Assembly: GCF_014204865.1 (NCBI RefSeq)
Contig: NZ_JACHMG010000001.1
Location: 3,560,501 to 3,624,500, forward strand
Source of the DNA: Amycolatopsis jiangsuensis
GTDB lineage: Bacteria > Actinomycetota > Actinomycetes > Mycobacteriales > Pseudonocardiaceae
Reading direction: 5' to 3'
Length of the DNA stretch: 64,000 nt
Part shown: positions 17,001 to 26,468 of the stretch, piece by piece
Layout of the letters: each line of letters begins with the position of its first letter
Numbering within the stretch: position 1 is the stretch's first letter
The notes under the pieces: generated by a model
Database searches by the model: none
What the model saw: only the letters and a program-made list of their open reading frames with translations
Told to the model about the DNA's origin: nothing
Program-made: the position numbers and the translations under genes

Positions 17001-17059
17001 ACCGCCGGGAACTGCTCGCCACCCTGCGCGAACTGCTCGTGAAGCCCGCCCAGTCCTGA
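14048..17059 (+). CDS. Large MalT/IniR-like LuxR-family regulator
   Basis: A 1003-residue STAND-type regulator. The N-terminal P-loop is APGGYGKTALL (about 35-45), as in MalT, with a LIDDADQL Walker B-like segment. A helical NTPase/arm region follows, then a Pro/Ala/Thr-rich insert of about 130 residues (roughly 375-510), a second helical-repeat region, and a C-terminal LuxR helix-turn-helix (LSERELEVARLVVDGLTYKQ, about 937-995). The start is a TTG overlapping the Hsp70-like stop (TTGA), so translation is coupled. IniR of mycobacteria is a regulator of this type encoded near iniBAC. The product is probably the iniBAC activator here, with ATP and an unknown effector as inputs. Confidence 0.82.
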   Translation: MNALLAKTDTVHPAARRLFAGHNASATPVRLVVVAPGGYGKTALLDALDRGYRAAGVDATLIDDADQLDDENLAKLTMLAASTDGPLVVAHRPNPRADALRGLGETFLLPALEVDEVAELARHLTGHTVNPTEAAALHTRTGGVPRLVERVVTNRWDDFRTDLAALDDDVLRYLIASEAGASRNLDLLCALLKRTPHALSVVVDGARATGLLDPEDALLPVAAQVVRTYAPPARRLAVVQQLVETQLRRGLPILDLACALLDAGSSGASAATAFATAAHEALPNDLKLAARLFEAATDAGAHDAATTTGWARAAALSGDLDTALRLGDGMLSDENPESRAAGAEIAATVLAHRGELARSAELYRWAAATDNTQRSITAPTYAPRQPQPHPSAPHAPTETHTPPQPCATSPAHAAAPSSAAPTPATYSTSPAQAPGPYPPPPARASASYPTPPTHASAPDATVQADTPVPYSTPPDHAPSVPHSAASAHAASADPTSPAGFDPSQVPVASSIGETPIQPDTSLSAAPDHHTVGLVAGHDDLASGGPHYLDQGVLGDGSRSPRAFPGSHAVGESYRWAGPGAVDAFAAITLVGTGQVAGGRALAEAPVPGVAPTLFTGAVTRTANGIVESVTGHGTEALPELVGAAAMLEPAFAGAPLPDSPAALAALAGLHSGELALAESVLQRALANGVGGDLLVPRHRLLLGWVAMTGGHLATAAEHRDAVAGTKLEARDELFFATLELGIARRTSDLVGLQQSWDRAYQASMRQQVDLFTLLPLGELAIAAARTGAHAKLSRRLERAHAMLGQLGYPPLWTVSLCWHELHASITSEDRAAAERQLSALAGFADCGRYPAALARAAKCWLSVVGGAFDPDEISAAAAELHELDLCWDAARLAGQAAIRTSDRKAMVQLLEAARQFQGTTGRLESPAPAAGTVPGLSVLSERELEVARLVVDGLTYKQAGSKLFISGKTVEHHMARIRGKLGASDRRELLATLRELLVKPAQS

Positions 17060-17072
17060 CGATCGGCCGGCC

Positions 17073-17816
17073 TCAGTCGCGACTCGGCCCGAACCGCTCC
17101 GTCCGGATCGATCGTGGATCCCGTCCGAGCGAGAGCAGGATGTCGGCCGCCGTCTCGACGAAGCCGGTCGGACCGCAGATATAGCTGGTGGCCTCGAAGT
17201 CCGCGGGCCACGCGGCACTGTTGAGCGTGGCGACGTCGAGCCGGCGCGGGATGCCGGCACGCCCTTCGGGCATCTCGCGCGTGTACACGTAGGTGATGTC
17301 GAGCCCGGCGTACGGCTTGCGGAGCTCGTCGGCGTAGTACAGCTCGTCCGGGGTCCGCAACGAGTACACGAGCCGGAACAACGCCCGGCTCCCGGCCGCG
17401 CGCCGTGCCCGGACCATCGCCATCAACGGCACGATGCCTGCGCCTCCCGCGACGAGCAGCACCGGTGCCCGATCGGCGGGACGCCACACGAACCAGCCAC
17501 CGATCGGCCCCCGGATCTCCACCGGGTCACCGATCGCATAGGGACCGGTGAGGTGCTCGGACACCTCCCCGCCCGGCACCCGTTGCACGGTCAGCTCGAC
17601 CCGGCCACCCTCGGCCGGCGCGGCGAGCGAGTAGCTGCGCTGGGCGGTGTACCCGTCGGCCGCGGTGAGCCGCACGTCGACGTGCTGCCCCGCGAGATGC
17701 CCTGGCCAGCCGGGAATGTCGAACACCAGGGTGCGTGCCGTCGCCGTCTCCTGCCGGATCGCGGCAAGCCTGGCGACCTGCCACGCTAGTCGCCCTGATA
17801 CCGCTGTTCCCGCCAT
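17073..17816 (-). CDS. FAD/NAD(P)-binding oxidoreductase (ferredoxin reductase-like)
   Basis: A 247-residue reductase of the FNR superfamily. RSYSLAAP is the FAD-binding strand (about 65-72), GPIGGWF follows, and VLLVAGGAGIVPLMAM is the NAD(P) phosphate-binding loop. The C-terminal YICGPTGFVETAADILLSLG motif is typical of the family. No 2Fe-2S domain is present, so electrons must pass to a separate partner. The ATG lies 31 bases inside the end of the molybdopterin oxidoreductase gene, which makes that enzyme the obvious redox partner. The gene ends 13 bases from the convergent LuxR gene. Confidence 0.88.
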   Translation of the reverse strand: MAGTAVSGRLAWQVARLAAIRQETATARTLVFDIPGWPGHLAGQHVDVRLTAADGYTAQRSYSLAAPAEGGRVELTVQRVPGGEVSEHLTGPYAIGDPVEIRGPIGGWFVWRPADRAPVLLVAGGAGIVPLMAMVRARRAAGSRALFRLVYSLRTPDELYYADELRKPYAGLDITYVYTREMPEGRAGIPRRLDVATLNSAAWPADFEATSYICGPTGFVETAADILLSLGRDPRSIRTERFGPSRD

Positions 17817-18385
17817 GGATCTCCGTAGTCGTGATAGCCGGCGGTTTCCCAGAACCCCGGATCGTCCTTGCCGGTCAGCCGCAGCTCGCGCACCCATTTC
17901 GCGGACTTCCAGAAGTACAGGTGCGGCACCACCAGCCGTGCTGGTCCGCCGTGTTCGGGGGTCAGCGGCTTGCCGCCGTACTCGTAGGCGATCCAGGCCT
18001 GCCCGTCGAGAAGGTCAGCGAGCGGAAGGTTCGTGGTGTAGCCACCGTAGCAATGCGCCATGGCGTAGTCGGCCGCTGTGTCGAGGTCGCCGATGAGCGT
18101 CTCCACACGCACACCCCGCCACCGGGTGTCGAGCTTGGACCACTGCGTCACGCAGTGAATGTCCACAGTGAACTTTTCGCTGGGCAGCGCCAGCAGCTCC
18201 GGCCACGACCACGAGCGCCGCTCCCCGTGCTCGGTCACCACGGCGAATTCCCACTGCCGCGTGGTCACCCGCGGAGTCGGCCCCACCGACAGCACCGGGA
18301 AGTCCTCGGTGAGGTACTGCCCAGGTGGCACCCTCGGATTGTCACCCCGCGCCCGCCCGGTGAAGCCCGGCGTGACGACTCCCAT
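17786..18385 (-). CDS. Sulfite-oxidase-like molybdopterin oxidoreductase
   Basis: A 199-residue protein consisting of the Mo-pterin-binding domain only. The motif DIHCVTQWSK carries the cysteine that ligates molybdenum, and YGGYTTNLPL plus GGPARLVVPHLYFWKSAKWV form the rest of the conserved cofactor site. There is no signal peptide or haem domain, so the enzyme is cytoplasmic, unlike MsrP. It overlaps the FAD reductase gene by 31 bases; the pair is common in actinobacteria, but its substrate is not established. Confidence 0.9.
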   Translation of the reverse strand: MGVVTPGFTGRARGDNPRVPPGQYLTEDFPVLSVGPTPRVTTRQWEFAVVTEHGERRSWSWPELLALPSEKFTVDIHCVTQWSKLDTRWRGVRVETLIGDLDTAADYAMAHCYGGYTTNLPLADLLDGQAWIAYEYGGKPLTPEHGGPARLVVPHLYFWKSAKWVRELRLTGKDDPGFWETAGYHDYGDPWREQRYQGD

Positions 18386-18427
18386 CGCGCTCCTCCCGGT
18401 GGCCGCGTCCCGGCAACTGCCGCGATC

Positions 18428-19051
18428 CTACCCGCGCACGTGCATGCCGAGCGATCTGACGAGCACCGTGGCCTGATCCGGCGACACGATCGCGCGGGCC
18501 AGCTTCGCGTGTACCGGATCGAGCGCCGAGAGGTCACTCCCGCGCAGCTCGGCACGGGTGAAATCGACCTCGTGGAGCTCAGCCCCGGACAGATCGGCGT
18601 CAGCGAAGACCGCTCCGGCGCAGTTCGCCGCTGCCAGGTCCGCCTCACGCAGCCGCACGCCGTGGAACGTGACACCACGCAGATCGGCGCCATGCAGGTC
18701 CACGAACGACCAATCGCCACCGACCACGCGCAGCGGCCGAAGATCACACTCGCGAAACCGGCTGCCCATCAGCTTGCACCCGGTGAATTCGGCGTCGAAC
18801 AGGTTGCACCGGGTGAACACGCACCCGGTGAAAGCCGAGTCCACGTGCCGCGACGCGTTGAACTGCACATTCCCGAATACACAATCGGTGAACGTGGTCC
18901 CGCGCGTGACGCCCTCGGTGAAGTCGAGCTCGTGAAACTCGCATCGCACAAATCGCCGTGCGACGATTTCCTCCGCGTACCAGTCCTCCCGGCGGTAGGC
19001 GCGTTCCTCGACTGTCTCGATGTCGGACGGCTCCGCAGGTTGCTCAGTCAC
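18428..19051 (-). CDS. Pentapeptide-repeat protein
   Basis: The 207-residue product contains about 25 five-residue repeats (FTRCNLFDAEFTGCKLMGSRF-like, shown here in part) that predict a right-handed quadrilateral beta-helix. Some members of the family (MfpA, Qnr) mimic DNA and protect gyrase from quinolones, but most have no known target, and this one lacks features that would tell. It is divergent from the LmeA-like gene. No operon partner is evident. Confidence 0.88.
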   Translation of the reverse strand: MTEQPAEPSDIETVEERAYRREDWYAEEIVARRFVRCEFHELDFTEGVTRGTTFTDCVFGNVQFNASRHVDSAFTGCVFTRCNLFDAEFTGCKLMGSRFRECDLRPLRVVGGDWSFVDLHGADLRGVTFHGVRLREADLAAANCAGAVFADADLSGAELHEVDFTRAELRGSDLSALDPVHAKLARAIVSPDQATVLVRSLGMHVRG

Positions 19052-19197
19052 CCCGCAAGGCTAACCTCGCCGGCCGGCCAGTCCACCTCGCAATCACCTC
19101 CGTTCTTCTGCAGCCTGTAACCGGCACAACGCACTCCGCGACGCGGCGAGCACCACAGCCGAGAGCGAGCGAATGCCGGCGGACCTACCATGACCCG

Positions 19198-20352
19198 ATG
19201 AGCGAAGGCCGATGGTTCGACGCCTGGGTGTCCTGGCCCGAGCTTTCGGGCCTGGCCGCCGCGGGCCGGGCTTTGCTGCCCCAGGTGCCCGCGACGCCGG
19301 CCGCGCTCGCTCGCACGGTCACCGAACAGCTCGTCGGCCGCCGCCTGACCACGGCTGTGGCAGGCCACGAGGTCGGCCTGACCCTGACCGAACTCGACTA
19401 CCCGGCCGACTCACTCCGGCTGGCGACCGGACGCATCGGCGACGTGCGCATCGTCGCCGAGGACGTCGACTGGCCGGAGCACACCGATCCGGCGGACCCC
19501 GTTGCCGGACGGAGCCACGACTCGGACATCCGCACTCGGCGCAAGAAGCCCGCGGCCAGCTCGTCTCGAGGACACGAACCGGCCACACCTGCGCGAAGCC
19601 AGGCCGACCAGCCGGAAAGCGACACGGCCACATCTCGCGCCCGGCCGAAGCACTCCACCGGCGACCCACCCAAACCCGGAACCCGGCACGGCCGCTCCTC
19701 CGGCGACGCGCCTGCATCCGATCGACGAGCCGGAGCCACCACAGGCGCATCGCCGGGAGCCGCCCGGCAATCCGGTGGCCACCCGAGTGGAGCCACTGCA
19801 CCAGCCGAACCGGAAGAAAAGCCCGCGGTGAACCGTATTCCGCTGCGCCGCGTGACCGTGCTGGCCAGAGACGTGCGACTGCGCGGACTGCCTTCGCCGG
19901 CAATCGTGCCGTCAGCCGTGGAGTTGCACATCGCAGTGAGCGGAAGCGTGCTGCAGGAACGAGTGGCCAGAGCCCGGCCAGCCATGCACGCAACCCCGCA
20001 TACGAACGGGTTCCGGGTGCGGTGGCGAAAACATCCACGTTGGGGATACCTGACGCTGTCCGCCAAAGTCGACGAATCCGGTGTGGTGCTGACGCCCACC
20101 ACCCTCCACATCGGACGCTGGACGAAACCCGTTCCCCACCGGCTCCGACCGATCGTGCTTCCCCTCCCGGACCTGCCGGAAGGCTTGCGGTTGACCGGAG
20201 TCCGGACCGCCGAAGACGAACTCGTGCTGACGACAGCAGCCGACGAATGGCCTGGCCGGCTGGCCCGGATCCCCTTTGTCGACATAGTGAACTGGCTGAC
20301 CACCGCAGCAATGACCTTGACCCTGCCCGGATTCGCACGTTCCCTCCCCTGA
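19198..20352 (+). CDS. Hypothetical protein, possibly DUF2993/LmeA-like lipid-binding
   Basis: A 384-residue protein with a conserved N-terminal segment (about 1-110), a charged Ser/Pro/Arg/Gly-rich linker (about 110-205) and a conserved C-terminal segment. The latter contains LPLPDLPEGLRLTGVRTAEDEL, which resembles the LmeA/DUF2993 family that binds phospholipid in the mycobacterial envelope. There is no signal peptide, so the location is unclear. The ATG at 19198 is the first with a protein-like downstream sequence. The family assignment is tentative; the reading frame itself is well supported by composition. Confidence 0.6.
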   Translation: MSEGRWFDAWVSWPELSGLAAAGRALLPQVPATPAALARTVTEQLVGRRLTTAVAGHEVGLTLTELDYPADSLRLATGRIGDVRIVAEDVDWPEHTDPADPVAGRSHDSDIRTRRKKPAASSSRGHEPATPARSQADQPESDTATSRARPKHSTGDPPKPGTRHGRSSGDAPASDRRAGATTGASPGAARQSGGHPSGATAPAEPEEKPAVNRIPLRRVTVLARDVRLRGLPSPAIVPSAVELHIAVSGSVLQERVARARPAMHATPHTNGFRVRWRKHPRWGYLTLSAKVDESGVVLTPTTLHIGRWTKPVPHRLRPIVLPLPDLPEGLRLTGVRTAEDELVLTTAADEWPGRLARIPFVDIVNWLTTAAMTLTLPGFARSLP

Positions 20353-20448
20353 TTCAGCACTGGCGCGCTCACCCGGCCGCGCCTCGGACCGGACACGGCG
20401 CACGCCGTCCGACCACCCCAGGATGCCCGAACGCACGTTCGAACCGCA

Positions 20449-20634
20449 TCACTCTTTGGGGTTCAATCGCCCAGGCCCACTCCCGGACGATCGCAAAGCC
20501 GCGATTTCACCGATATAGAAAGGAAAGTCAGCAAGGGGAACCTCGGCGGCGAGAAGGCAATAACTTCCGGCACCGCCCGCAGCACTCATGGCAACCACGT
20601 GTTCGCCCGAGTTCGGCGTCGAAGGCGCACTCAA
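20449..20634 (-). other. Possible small ORF in the gap after the LmeA-like gene
   Basis: The spacer from 20353 to 20873 holds no confident gene. A 61-codon minus-strand frame ends at 20449. Its last 45 codons (from an internal ATG) contain LLAAEVPLADFPFYIGEIAAL, which looks protein-like and is less GC-biased than the surroundings. I do not recognise it; it could equally be a relic. Confidence 0.25.
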
Positions 20635-20873
20635 GGCAAAGCCGTTGCGTCAAAACAAAACCGACTGACCATGTAGCTCGCGTATCCTCGGTTGTGGAGC
20701 GAGTGCCAGCAGAGAGAATCGAGGTGGATACCGCAGCCACCTCAGCCGGCATGCTCCGGCGTCACGTGCAAGGAGGTGGGAACGAGCGGCCGGGATGGGC
20801 GCGGTCTTCGTCACCTCGACCAGCAGAGCGGCGAACCCGGCCGGCTTGCTCAGCCACGGCGAGTGCCCGACTC

Positions 20874-20984
20874 GGAGCCTTCGCCACCGGCGCTCACATC
20901 GTCGTCGACGGCGGGCAGGCGCTCATGGGATCCTCGGCCTTCAACGAGACCGTCGCGGCAACGCTCACCGCTTCGACGCGCTGA
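20874..20984 (+). pseudogene. C-terminal remnant of a short-chain dehydrogenase
   Basis: Thirty-six codons ending at 20984 read GAFATGAHIVVDGGQALMG and onward, which is the C-terminal signature of classical SDR enzymes (substrate loop and IVVDGG). The upstream portion cannot be translated as an SDR. The fragment overlaps the 3' end of the LysR gene by 20 bases. It is the tail of a deleted gene. An intact SDR lies 1 kb away, so the fragment may be what is left of a duplicate. Confidence 0.65.
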
Positions 20985-21867
20985 CGCCCGTGCCCGACCA
21001 GTCCTGCCGCTTCAGCTCGTCCAGCAACGCGGTCTCCGCCCGGCCCGGAGCGCGGCGCAAGCCCGCGATCACCGGTTCCGACAGGGCGGGGCGAAGCGGG
21101 CGGGTCAGGTGTTGGAAGCCGTCGGGTACCGCGGAAGACGGCGCGATGGTGACGCCGAGGCCTTCCGCGGCGAGCCGCACCGCGGTGGAGATCTGCGAGG
21201 CCCGGCCGACCGTCCGCGGGGCGAGGCCGCGGTCGGCGAGCAGGCGCGCCAGGTACTCGTCGTGTTTGCTGGTGCGGCGAAAGCGCACCCACCCTTCGGC
21301 CGCGAGTTCCTGGAGCGGGAGCGGCTTGTCGCGACGCAGAAGCGGATGGTCCTGGGGCAGCACTGCGACGTACGACTCCTTCCCCAGCGCATGAATGTCG
21401 AACATGCAGCCCGGCGGGATCTCGTGCACCAGGACCATGTCGAGCGTGCCCTGGCGCGCGAGCCGCTCCATGTCCGTGGGATCGGGCTCCTCGTGGATGG
21501 TGACCTGCAGATGGGGATGACGGCGACGCAGCTCGCCGAGCGCACGTGGGAGCTGGCGGGCCCCGAGTCCCAAGTAGACAGCGATGATCAGCTCGCCCGC
21601 CAGGTCGCCGTCGGCCGCGCGAGCGGCGGTGAACGCACGCCGGGAGGCGGTGGCGGCAGCCTCCGCCTCCACCAGGAAGGCCCGCCCCGCCACGGTCGGC
21701 GTCATGCCCTGCGGGGTCCGCGTGAAAAGGCGCACCCCGACCTGCTTCTCCAACGTGCCGATCTGCTGGGACAGGGACGGCTGGGCCAGCCCCAGCCGCT
21801 CGGCCGCCGCCGTGATGCTGCCTTCCTCGGCCACAGTCAGCGCGTACTCGTACTGCCGCAGGTTCAT
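20965..21867 (-). CDS. LysR-type transcriptional regulator
   Basis: A 300-residue regulator. The N-terminal winged helix-turn-helix (residues 1-60: ALTVAEEGSITAAAERLGLA then QPSLSQQI) is followed by a periplasmic-binding-protein-like effector domain. I placed the ATG at 21867, just before the helix-turn-helix; upstream codons are not conserved-looking. It is divergent from an SDR gene, and a T-N11-A LysR box lies in the 127-bp spacer, so it most likely activates the SDR/quinone oxidoreductase unit and represses itself. Confidence 0.93.
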   Translation of the reverse strand: MNLRQYEYALTVAEEGSITAAAERLGLAQPSLSQQIGTLEKQVGVRLFTRTPQGMTPTVAGRAFLVEAEAAATASRRAFTAARAADGDLAGELIIAVYLGLGARQLPRALGELRRRHPHLQVTIHEEPDPTDMERLARQGTLDMVLVHEIPPGCMFDIHALGKESYVAVLPQDHPLLRRDKPLPLQELAAEGWVRFRRTSKHDEYLARLLADRGLAPRTVGRASQISTAVRLAAEGLGVTIAPSSAVPDGFQHLTRPLRPALSEPVIAGLRRAPGRAETALLDELKRQDWSGTGVSASKR

Positions 21868-21897
21868 TCGGAGCCGCCTCGATGCATAGAAGTGCCC

Positions 21898-21910
21898 TAT
21901 GTGGAGCATA
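21898..21910. promoter_or_regulatory. LysR-type T-N11-A box
   Basis: TATG-TGGAG-CATA is a 13-bp site with 4-bp inverted arms and the exact T-N11-A spacing used by LysR regulators. It lies in the spacer between the divergent LysR and SDR genes. This is a motif match and a position argument, not proof of binding. Confidence 0.6.
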
Positions 21911-21994
21911 CTATCCAACTCTTTGCTCCTATGCCCGGCGCGTGCGTACCTTGTGGACTGCACGTACCAGTTCGTGCCGGGAAAAGGAGAAATA

Positions 21995-22744
21995 ATGCGT
22001 CTCGCCGACAAGGTCGCTCTGGTCACGGGTGGCGGCGCGGGCCTCGGCCTGGCGATTGCCGAGAGGTTCGCGGCCGAGGGAGCCCACGTCTACCTCACCG
22101 GCCGCCGGAAGGAAGTTCTCGACGACGCAACGGCTTCCATCGAGGGCCGGGTCACGGCGGTCGCCGCGGACGCCACGTCGTCGAGTGATCTCGACGGTCT
22201 GGCCGAGATCATCAGAAGGGAAAGCGGGCGTCTCGACGTGCTCGTCGCCAATGCGGGCATGATCGAGCGGGCGGCCTTCGGCGAGGTGACCGAGGACCAT
22301 TTCGACCGCACGTTCGATGTCAACGCACGCGGCACAATGTTCACCGTCCAGACGGCGCTGCCGCTCATGCCGGTCGGCGGCTCGATCATCCTGGTGGGCT
22401 CGATCCAGGGGTTCAAGGGGCTTCCCGGATCGACCACCTACAGCGCGGCGAAGGCGGCGGTGCGCTCCTACGCGCGCGTATGGGCGGCCGAGTTCGGCGG
22501 CCGGGGGCTGCGGGTGAACGTGCTGAGCCCGGGCCCGTTCGACACACCCATCATCGACGGGCAGGCCGAGTACTTCGGACAGGACCCGACAGCCCTGCGC
22601 GCCCAGATGGCCACACACGTTCCTCTTGGCCGCCTCGGGCGCCCGGAGGAGCTCGCCAATGCGGCGCTGTTCCTCGCCTCGGACGAAAGCAGTTTCATGA
22701 CAGGTGCGGAGCTTTGCATCGACGGCGGTATGGCTCAGGTGTAG
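21995..22744 (+). CDS. Short-chain dehydrogenase/reductase
   Basis: A 249-residue classical SDR. The cofactor motif is TGGGAGLGLAIA (residues about 11-22), NAG is at about 87, the catalytic Ser lies in LVGSIQG, and the YxxxK pair is in TTYSAAKAAV. The C-terminal GAELCIDGGMAQV is intact. The ATG at 21995 has GGAGA upstream. Reaction specificity cannot be derived. The following quinone oxidoreductase reading frame, 30 bp downstream, is broken, so the SDR may be the only functional member of the LysR regulon. Confidence 0.93.
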   Translation: MRLADKVALVTGGGAGLGLAIAERFAAEGAHVYLTGRRKEVLDDATASIEGRVTAVAADATSSSDLDGLAEIIRRESGRLDVLVANAGMIERAAFGEVTEDHFDRTFDVNARGTMFTVQTALPLMPVGGSIILVGSIQGFKGLPGSTTYSAAKAAVRSYARVWAAEFGGRGLRVNVLSPGPFDTPIIDGQAEYFGQDPTALRAQMATHVPLGRLGRPEELANAALFLASDESSFMTGAELCIDGGMAQV

Positions 22745-22774
22745 CCGCCGGCACCATCGAATTCGGAGGAACAC

Positions 22775-23742
22775 ATGCGACGCGTGGTCTGCGAGGCATT
22801 CGGCGACCCACTGGCACTGCGGGTGGTCGAGGAACCGACAGCGCGACCGGCCTGGCGAAGTCCTCATCGAGGCGACAGCCGTCAGCGCCAGCTTCGTGGA
22901 CGGCTTGATCGTCCGCGGGGATTACCAGGTCAGGCCATCCCTGCCGTTCACGCCAGGTAGCTGCGTGTCGGGGCGGGTGGTCGCGGCGGGCGAAGGCGTC
23001 GAAGGCCCGCCTGTCGGCACTACGGTGGCGACGGTGCTCAGCCACTTCGGCGGCTACGCGTCCCACAGCGTCGTGCCTGCCGAGGTCGCCGTCCCGGTGC
23101 CGGACGCGGTGTCCGTCGATGTCGCCGCGGCCATGGAGAGCTACCTGACGCCGGCCTTCGCGACCACGCACCGCGTGACGATCGCGACGGGCGAGCACGT
23201 CGTCGTCCTCGGCGCGAGTGGCGGCATCGGGCAGGCCGCAATCGATACGGCGCGCAGTCTCGGCGCCCACGTCGTCGCGGTTGCCTCGACCGACGACAAA
23301 CGCGCCGCGGCCAAGGATGCCGGGGCCGAAGTGGTCCTGGGCTACGACAACCTGAAGGACGACATTCGCGCCGCCACCGGTGGCGGCGCGAATGTCGTCA
23401 TCGACCCGGTCGGCGGTTCCGCGGCGGAAAGCGCCCTACGTGCGCTGGCGACCGACGGGCGTTTCTGCGTACTCGGCTTCGCCTCCGGGGACATTCCGCG
23501 GTTGCCGTCGAACATCGTCTTGCTGCGCAATCGTTCCGTCGTGGGCGTCGACTGGGGTCACTGGTCGCGCGAAGCCGGCGGACCCCGGGGCAACGCAAAG
23601 CTGCTGGAAGGCATCCTCGCCAAGGTGGCGCGGCGAGCTGCATCCCGGACCGCCGTCGACCGCGCCCCTCGACGACGCCGGCCAGGTGCTCCAGCTGTTC
23701 GGCGAGCGCCGCGCGATCGGCAAGTACGTCCTGCATCCCTGA
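22775..23742 (+). pseudogene. Zinc-independent quinone oxidoreductase, two frameshifts
   Basis: The homology moves through all three frames. The N-terminal strand MRRVVCEAFGDPLALRVVEE starts at 22775, with GGAGG upstream. At about 22850 the protein continues in the next frame with PGEVLIEATAVSASFVDGL, including the cofactor motif LGASGGIGQAA. At about 23630 it moves again to give the tail GQVLQLFGERRAIGKYVLHP. Each shift is +1 in phase. The enzyme belongs to the MDR family of NADPH:quinone reductases. It is either a pseudogene or has two assembly errors; the decayed neighbours favour a pseudogene. Confidence 0.8.
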
Positions 23743-23820
23743 ACCGGCACCGCACCGGTGCCCCACGCGGCGGGGACAGTCCCGCGGCTGCCAGGAGCGT
23801 TTCCGCGGCCTGACTGGAAA

Positions 23821-24329
23821 TCACCGCTCACCGACAAAGTCCGCAGGCCCTCGTATGACGCGTCGATGCGCCGCATCGCGTCCTCTGCTCGGGCGCGATC
23901 GGCGCGCGCGGTCAGAGCGATGAGCGCTTCCACGAGTGTCAGAGCCGGAGCGAGCGAGGCCCGGGGAGTCGGGCTCTCCGACGGTGCGATGAGCGTGTGT
24001 TGCGCAGACGCCGCGAGGGGCGAGACCTCGGTGTCGGTCAGTGCGATCACCTGGACACCGGCTGAAGCGGCGGCCGCGGCAGCGTCGACAGTCGCCCGGT
24101 AGTAGCGTTGGAAGTCGATGACGCCCATCGCATCCTCCGGCCCGAGCAAGCCGAGTTGCTGAACCGTCGAGACGACGTCCACCGGCTGGTCGGCCGCGAC
24201 GCCCAGCAGCCGTAGCGAAGAACCGAGATGAGCAGCGACGGGTGCGGCGACGCCGAGACCAGTACGAGCACACGATGGGCTCGGGTCAGCGCTTCCGCAG
24301 CGTCGACGAGGTTTGAGGTTCACCGCGAA
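23821..24329 (-). pseudogene. RpiR-family regulator, SIS-domain fragment
   Basis: The minus strand encodes the sugar-isomerase (SIS) half of a MurR/RpiR regulator: DVVSTVQQLGLLGPEDAMGV, then IDFQRYYRATVDAAAAAASA and GVQVIALTDTEVSPLA. The upstream strand, NLVDAAEALTRAHRVLVL, is in another frame, with the shift near 24262. The helix-turn-helix half is missing, apparently cut off where an IS3 remnant begins at about 24330. No stop follows the family-length end, so the frame runs on into the neighbouring pseudogene. It is clearly non-functional. Confidence 0.7.
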
Positions 24330-24507
24330 CAGTGGACAGGGACTTATGCAGTTCAAGCAGCCGCTGTCAGCGACCGCTCGTAGGTGTCGGGACTGAGCAT
24401 TCCGATCGCGGAGTGCCTCCGCACACTGTTGTAGAACGTGACCCACTTGTCAATCGCTGCAACGAGTTCCGCCTTCGTGGCGTACACGTGTCGGTAGTAG
24501 TGCTCGT
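24330..24507 (-). mobile_element. Remnant of an IS3-family element (transposase tail)
   Basis: The minus strand carries the last 50 codons of an IS3-group OrfB, with VYATKAELVAAIDKWVTFYN and SVRRHSAIGMLSP followed by a stop at 24353. The putative outer end is near 24330. The rest of the transposase is absent: the fragment stops exactly where the intact IS3 element begins at 24508, and the sequence beyond that element does not continue it. Confidence 0.7.
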
Positions 24508-24558
24508 TGATGCGCCCCGGGTTTTGTGCAGGCTCTGATCTCAGGGAGGATGCAGAGG

Positions 24559-25874
<1,316 letters not shown>

Positions 25875-26047
25875 CAGGCAACGAGACCTGCACCAGACCC
25901 GGGGCGCATCACTACATCGTGTGCAGCTTGCCGGCCCGCGCCACCAGGGTCGTGGAAACTGGGCGGAGGCTGGCCTTGGGCTGCGGCACGCTGGGATGCC
26001 GTCTCATGGTCACTCTTGACCTTCTCAGTATCCGCCTCAGCCTGGTT

Positions 26048-26401
26048 TCAGCGTTCGATCGCCTCGCCCGCCTGCTCCTGAGCCCATCGCAGCGTTGCCG
26101 CGTGCAGGCCCTGCCAAGAACCCGCGTCGATGGACTGCAACCCTTCCGCTGCCTGGTTCGCGCCCAGCACGCCCGCGCAGGACGCGCGCGTCAGCACGTC
26201 ACCGATAGCCGAGGCATCCTCGGTCAGGAGGTCGAGACCATCGCTCCACCGGGTAGCGAACTCCATCAAGGCGTCATGCACACCAGCGTCACCGCACAGC
26301 CCGCGTAGCGCAAAACCCTCCTGGTCGTGCACGCTCTTGGTCAGGCCGTGCTCCAGGCTTGCTCCAGCTACTGGCCGGAAGTCCAACGCTGTAAAACTCA
26401 A
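26048..26401 (-). CDS. Small hypothetical protein, possibly type VII-secretion-associated
   Basis: A 117-residue frame between the IS3 element and tRNA-Ala. The middle (LCGDAGVHDALMEFATRWSD then GLDLLTEDASAIGDVLTRA) is predicted helical with a central Trp. It resembles small WXG100/EspC-like proteins of actinobacteria. No ESX partner is nearby. It lies in a tract of broken genes, so it could be an orphan or a relic. Confidence in the function is low and in coding moderate. Confidence 0.4.
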   Translation of the reverse strand: MSFTALDFRPVAGASLEHGLTKSVHDQEGFALRGLCGDAGVHDALMEFATRWSDGLDLLTEDASAIGDVLTRASCAGVLGANQAAEGLQSIDAGSWQGLHAATLRWAQEQAGEAIER

Positions 26402-26422
26402 TGTTCGATGACATCAAGAAAA

Positions 26423-26455
26423 CGCCCTACCTGCGGCTTTGAACCAGGTAGGGCG
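26423..26455 (-). terminator. Rho-independent terminator of tRNA-Ala
   Basis: A perfect 11-bp stem (CGCCCTACCTG with its complement) and an 11-nt loop lie 13 bases beyond the tRNA 3' end on the minus strand, and TTTTCTT follows directly in the transcript. This is a canonical intrinsic terminator. Confidence 0.85.
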
Positions 26456-26468
26456 GCGTTCGTCACGG

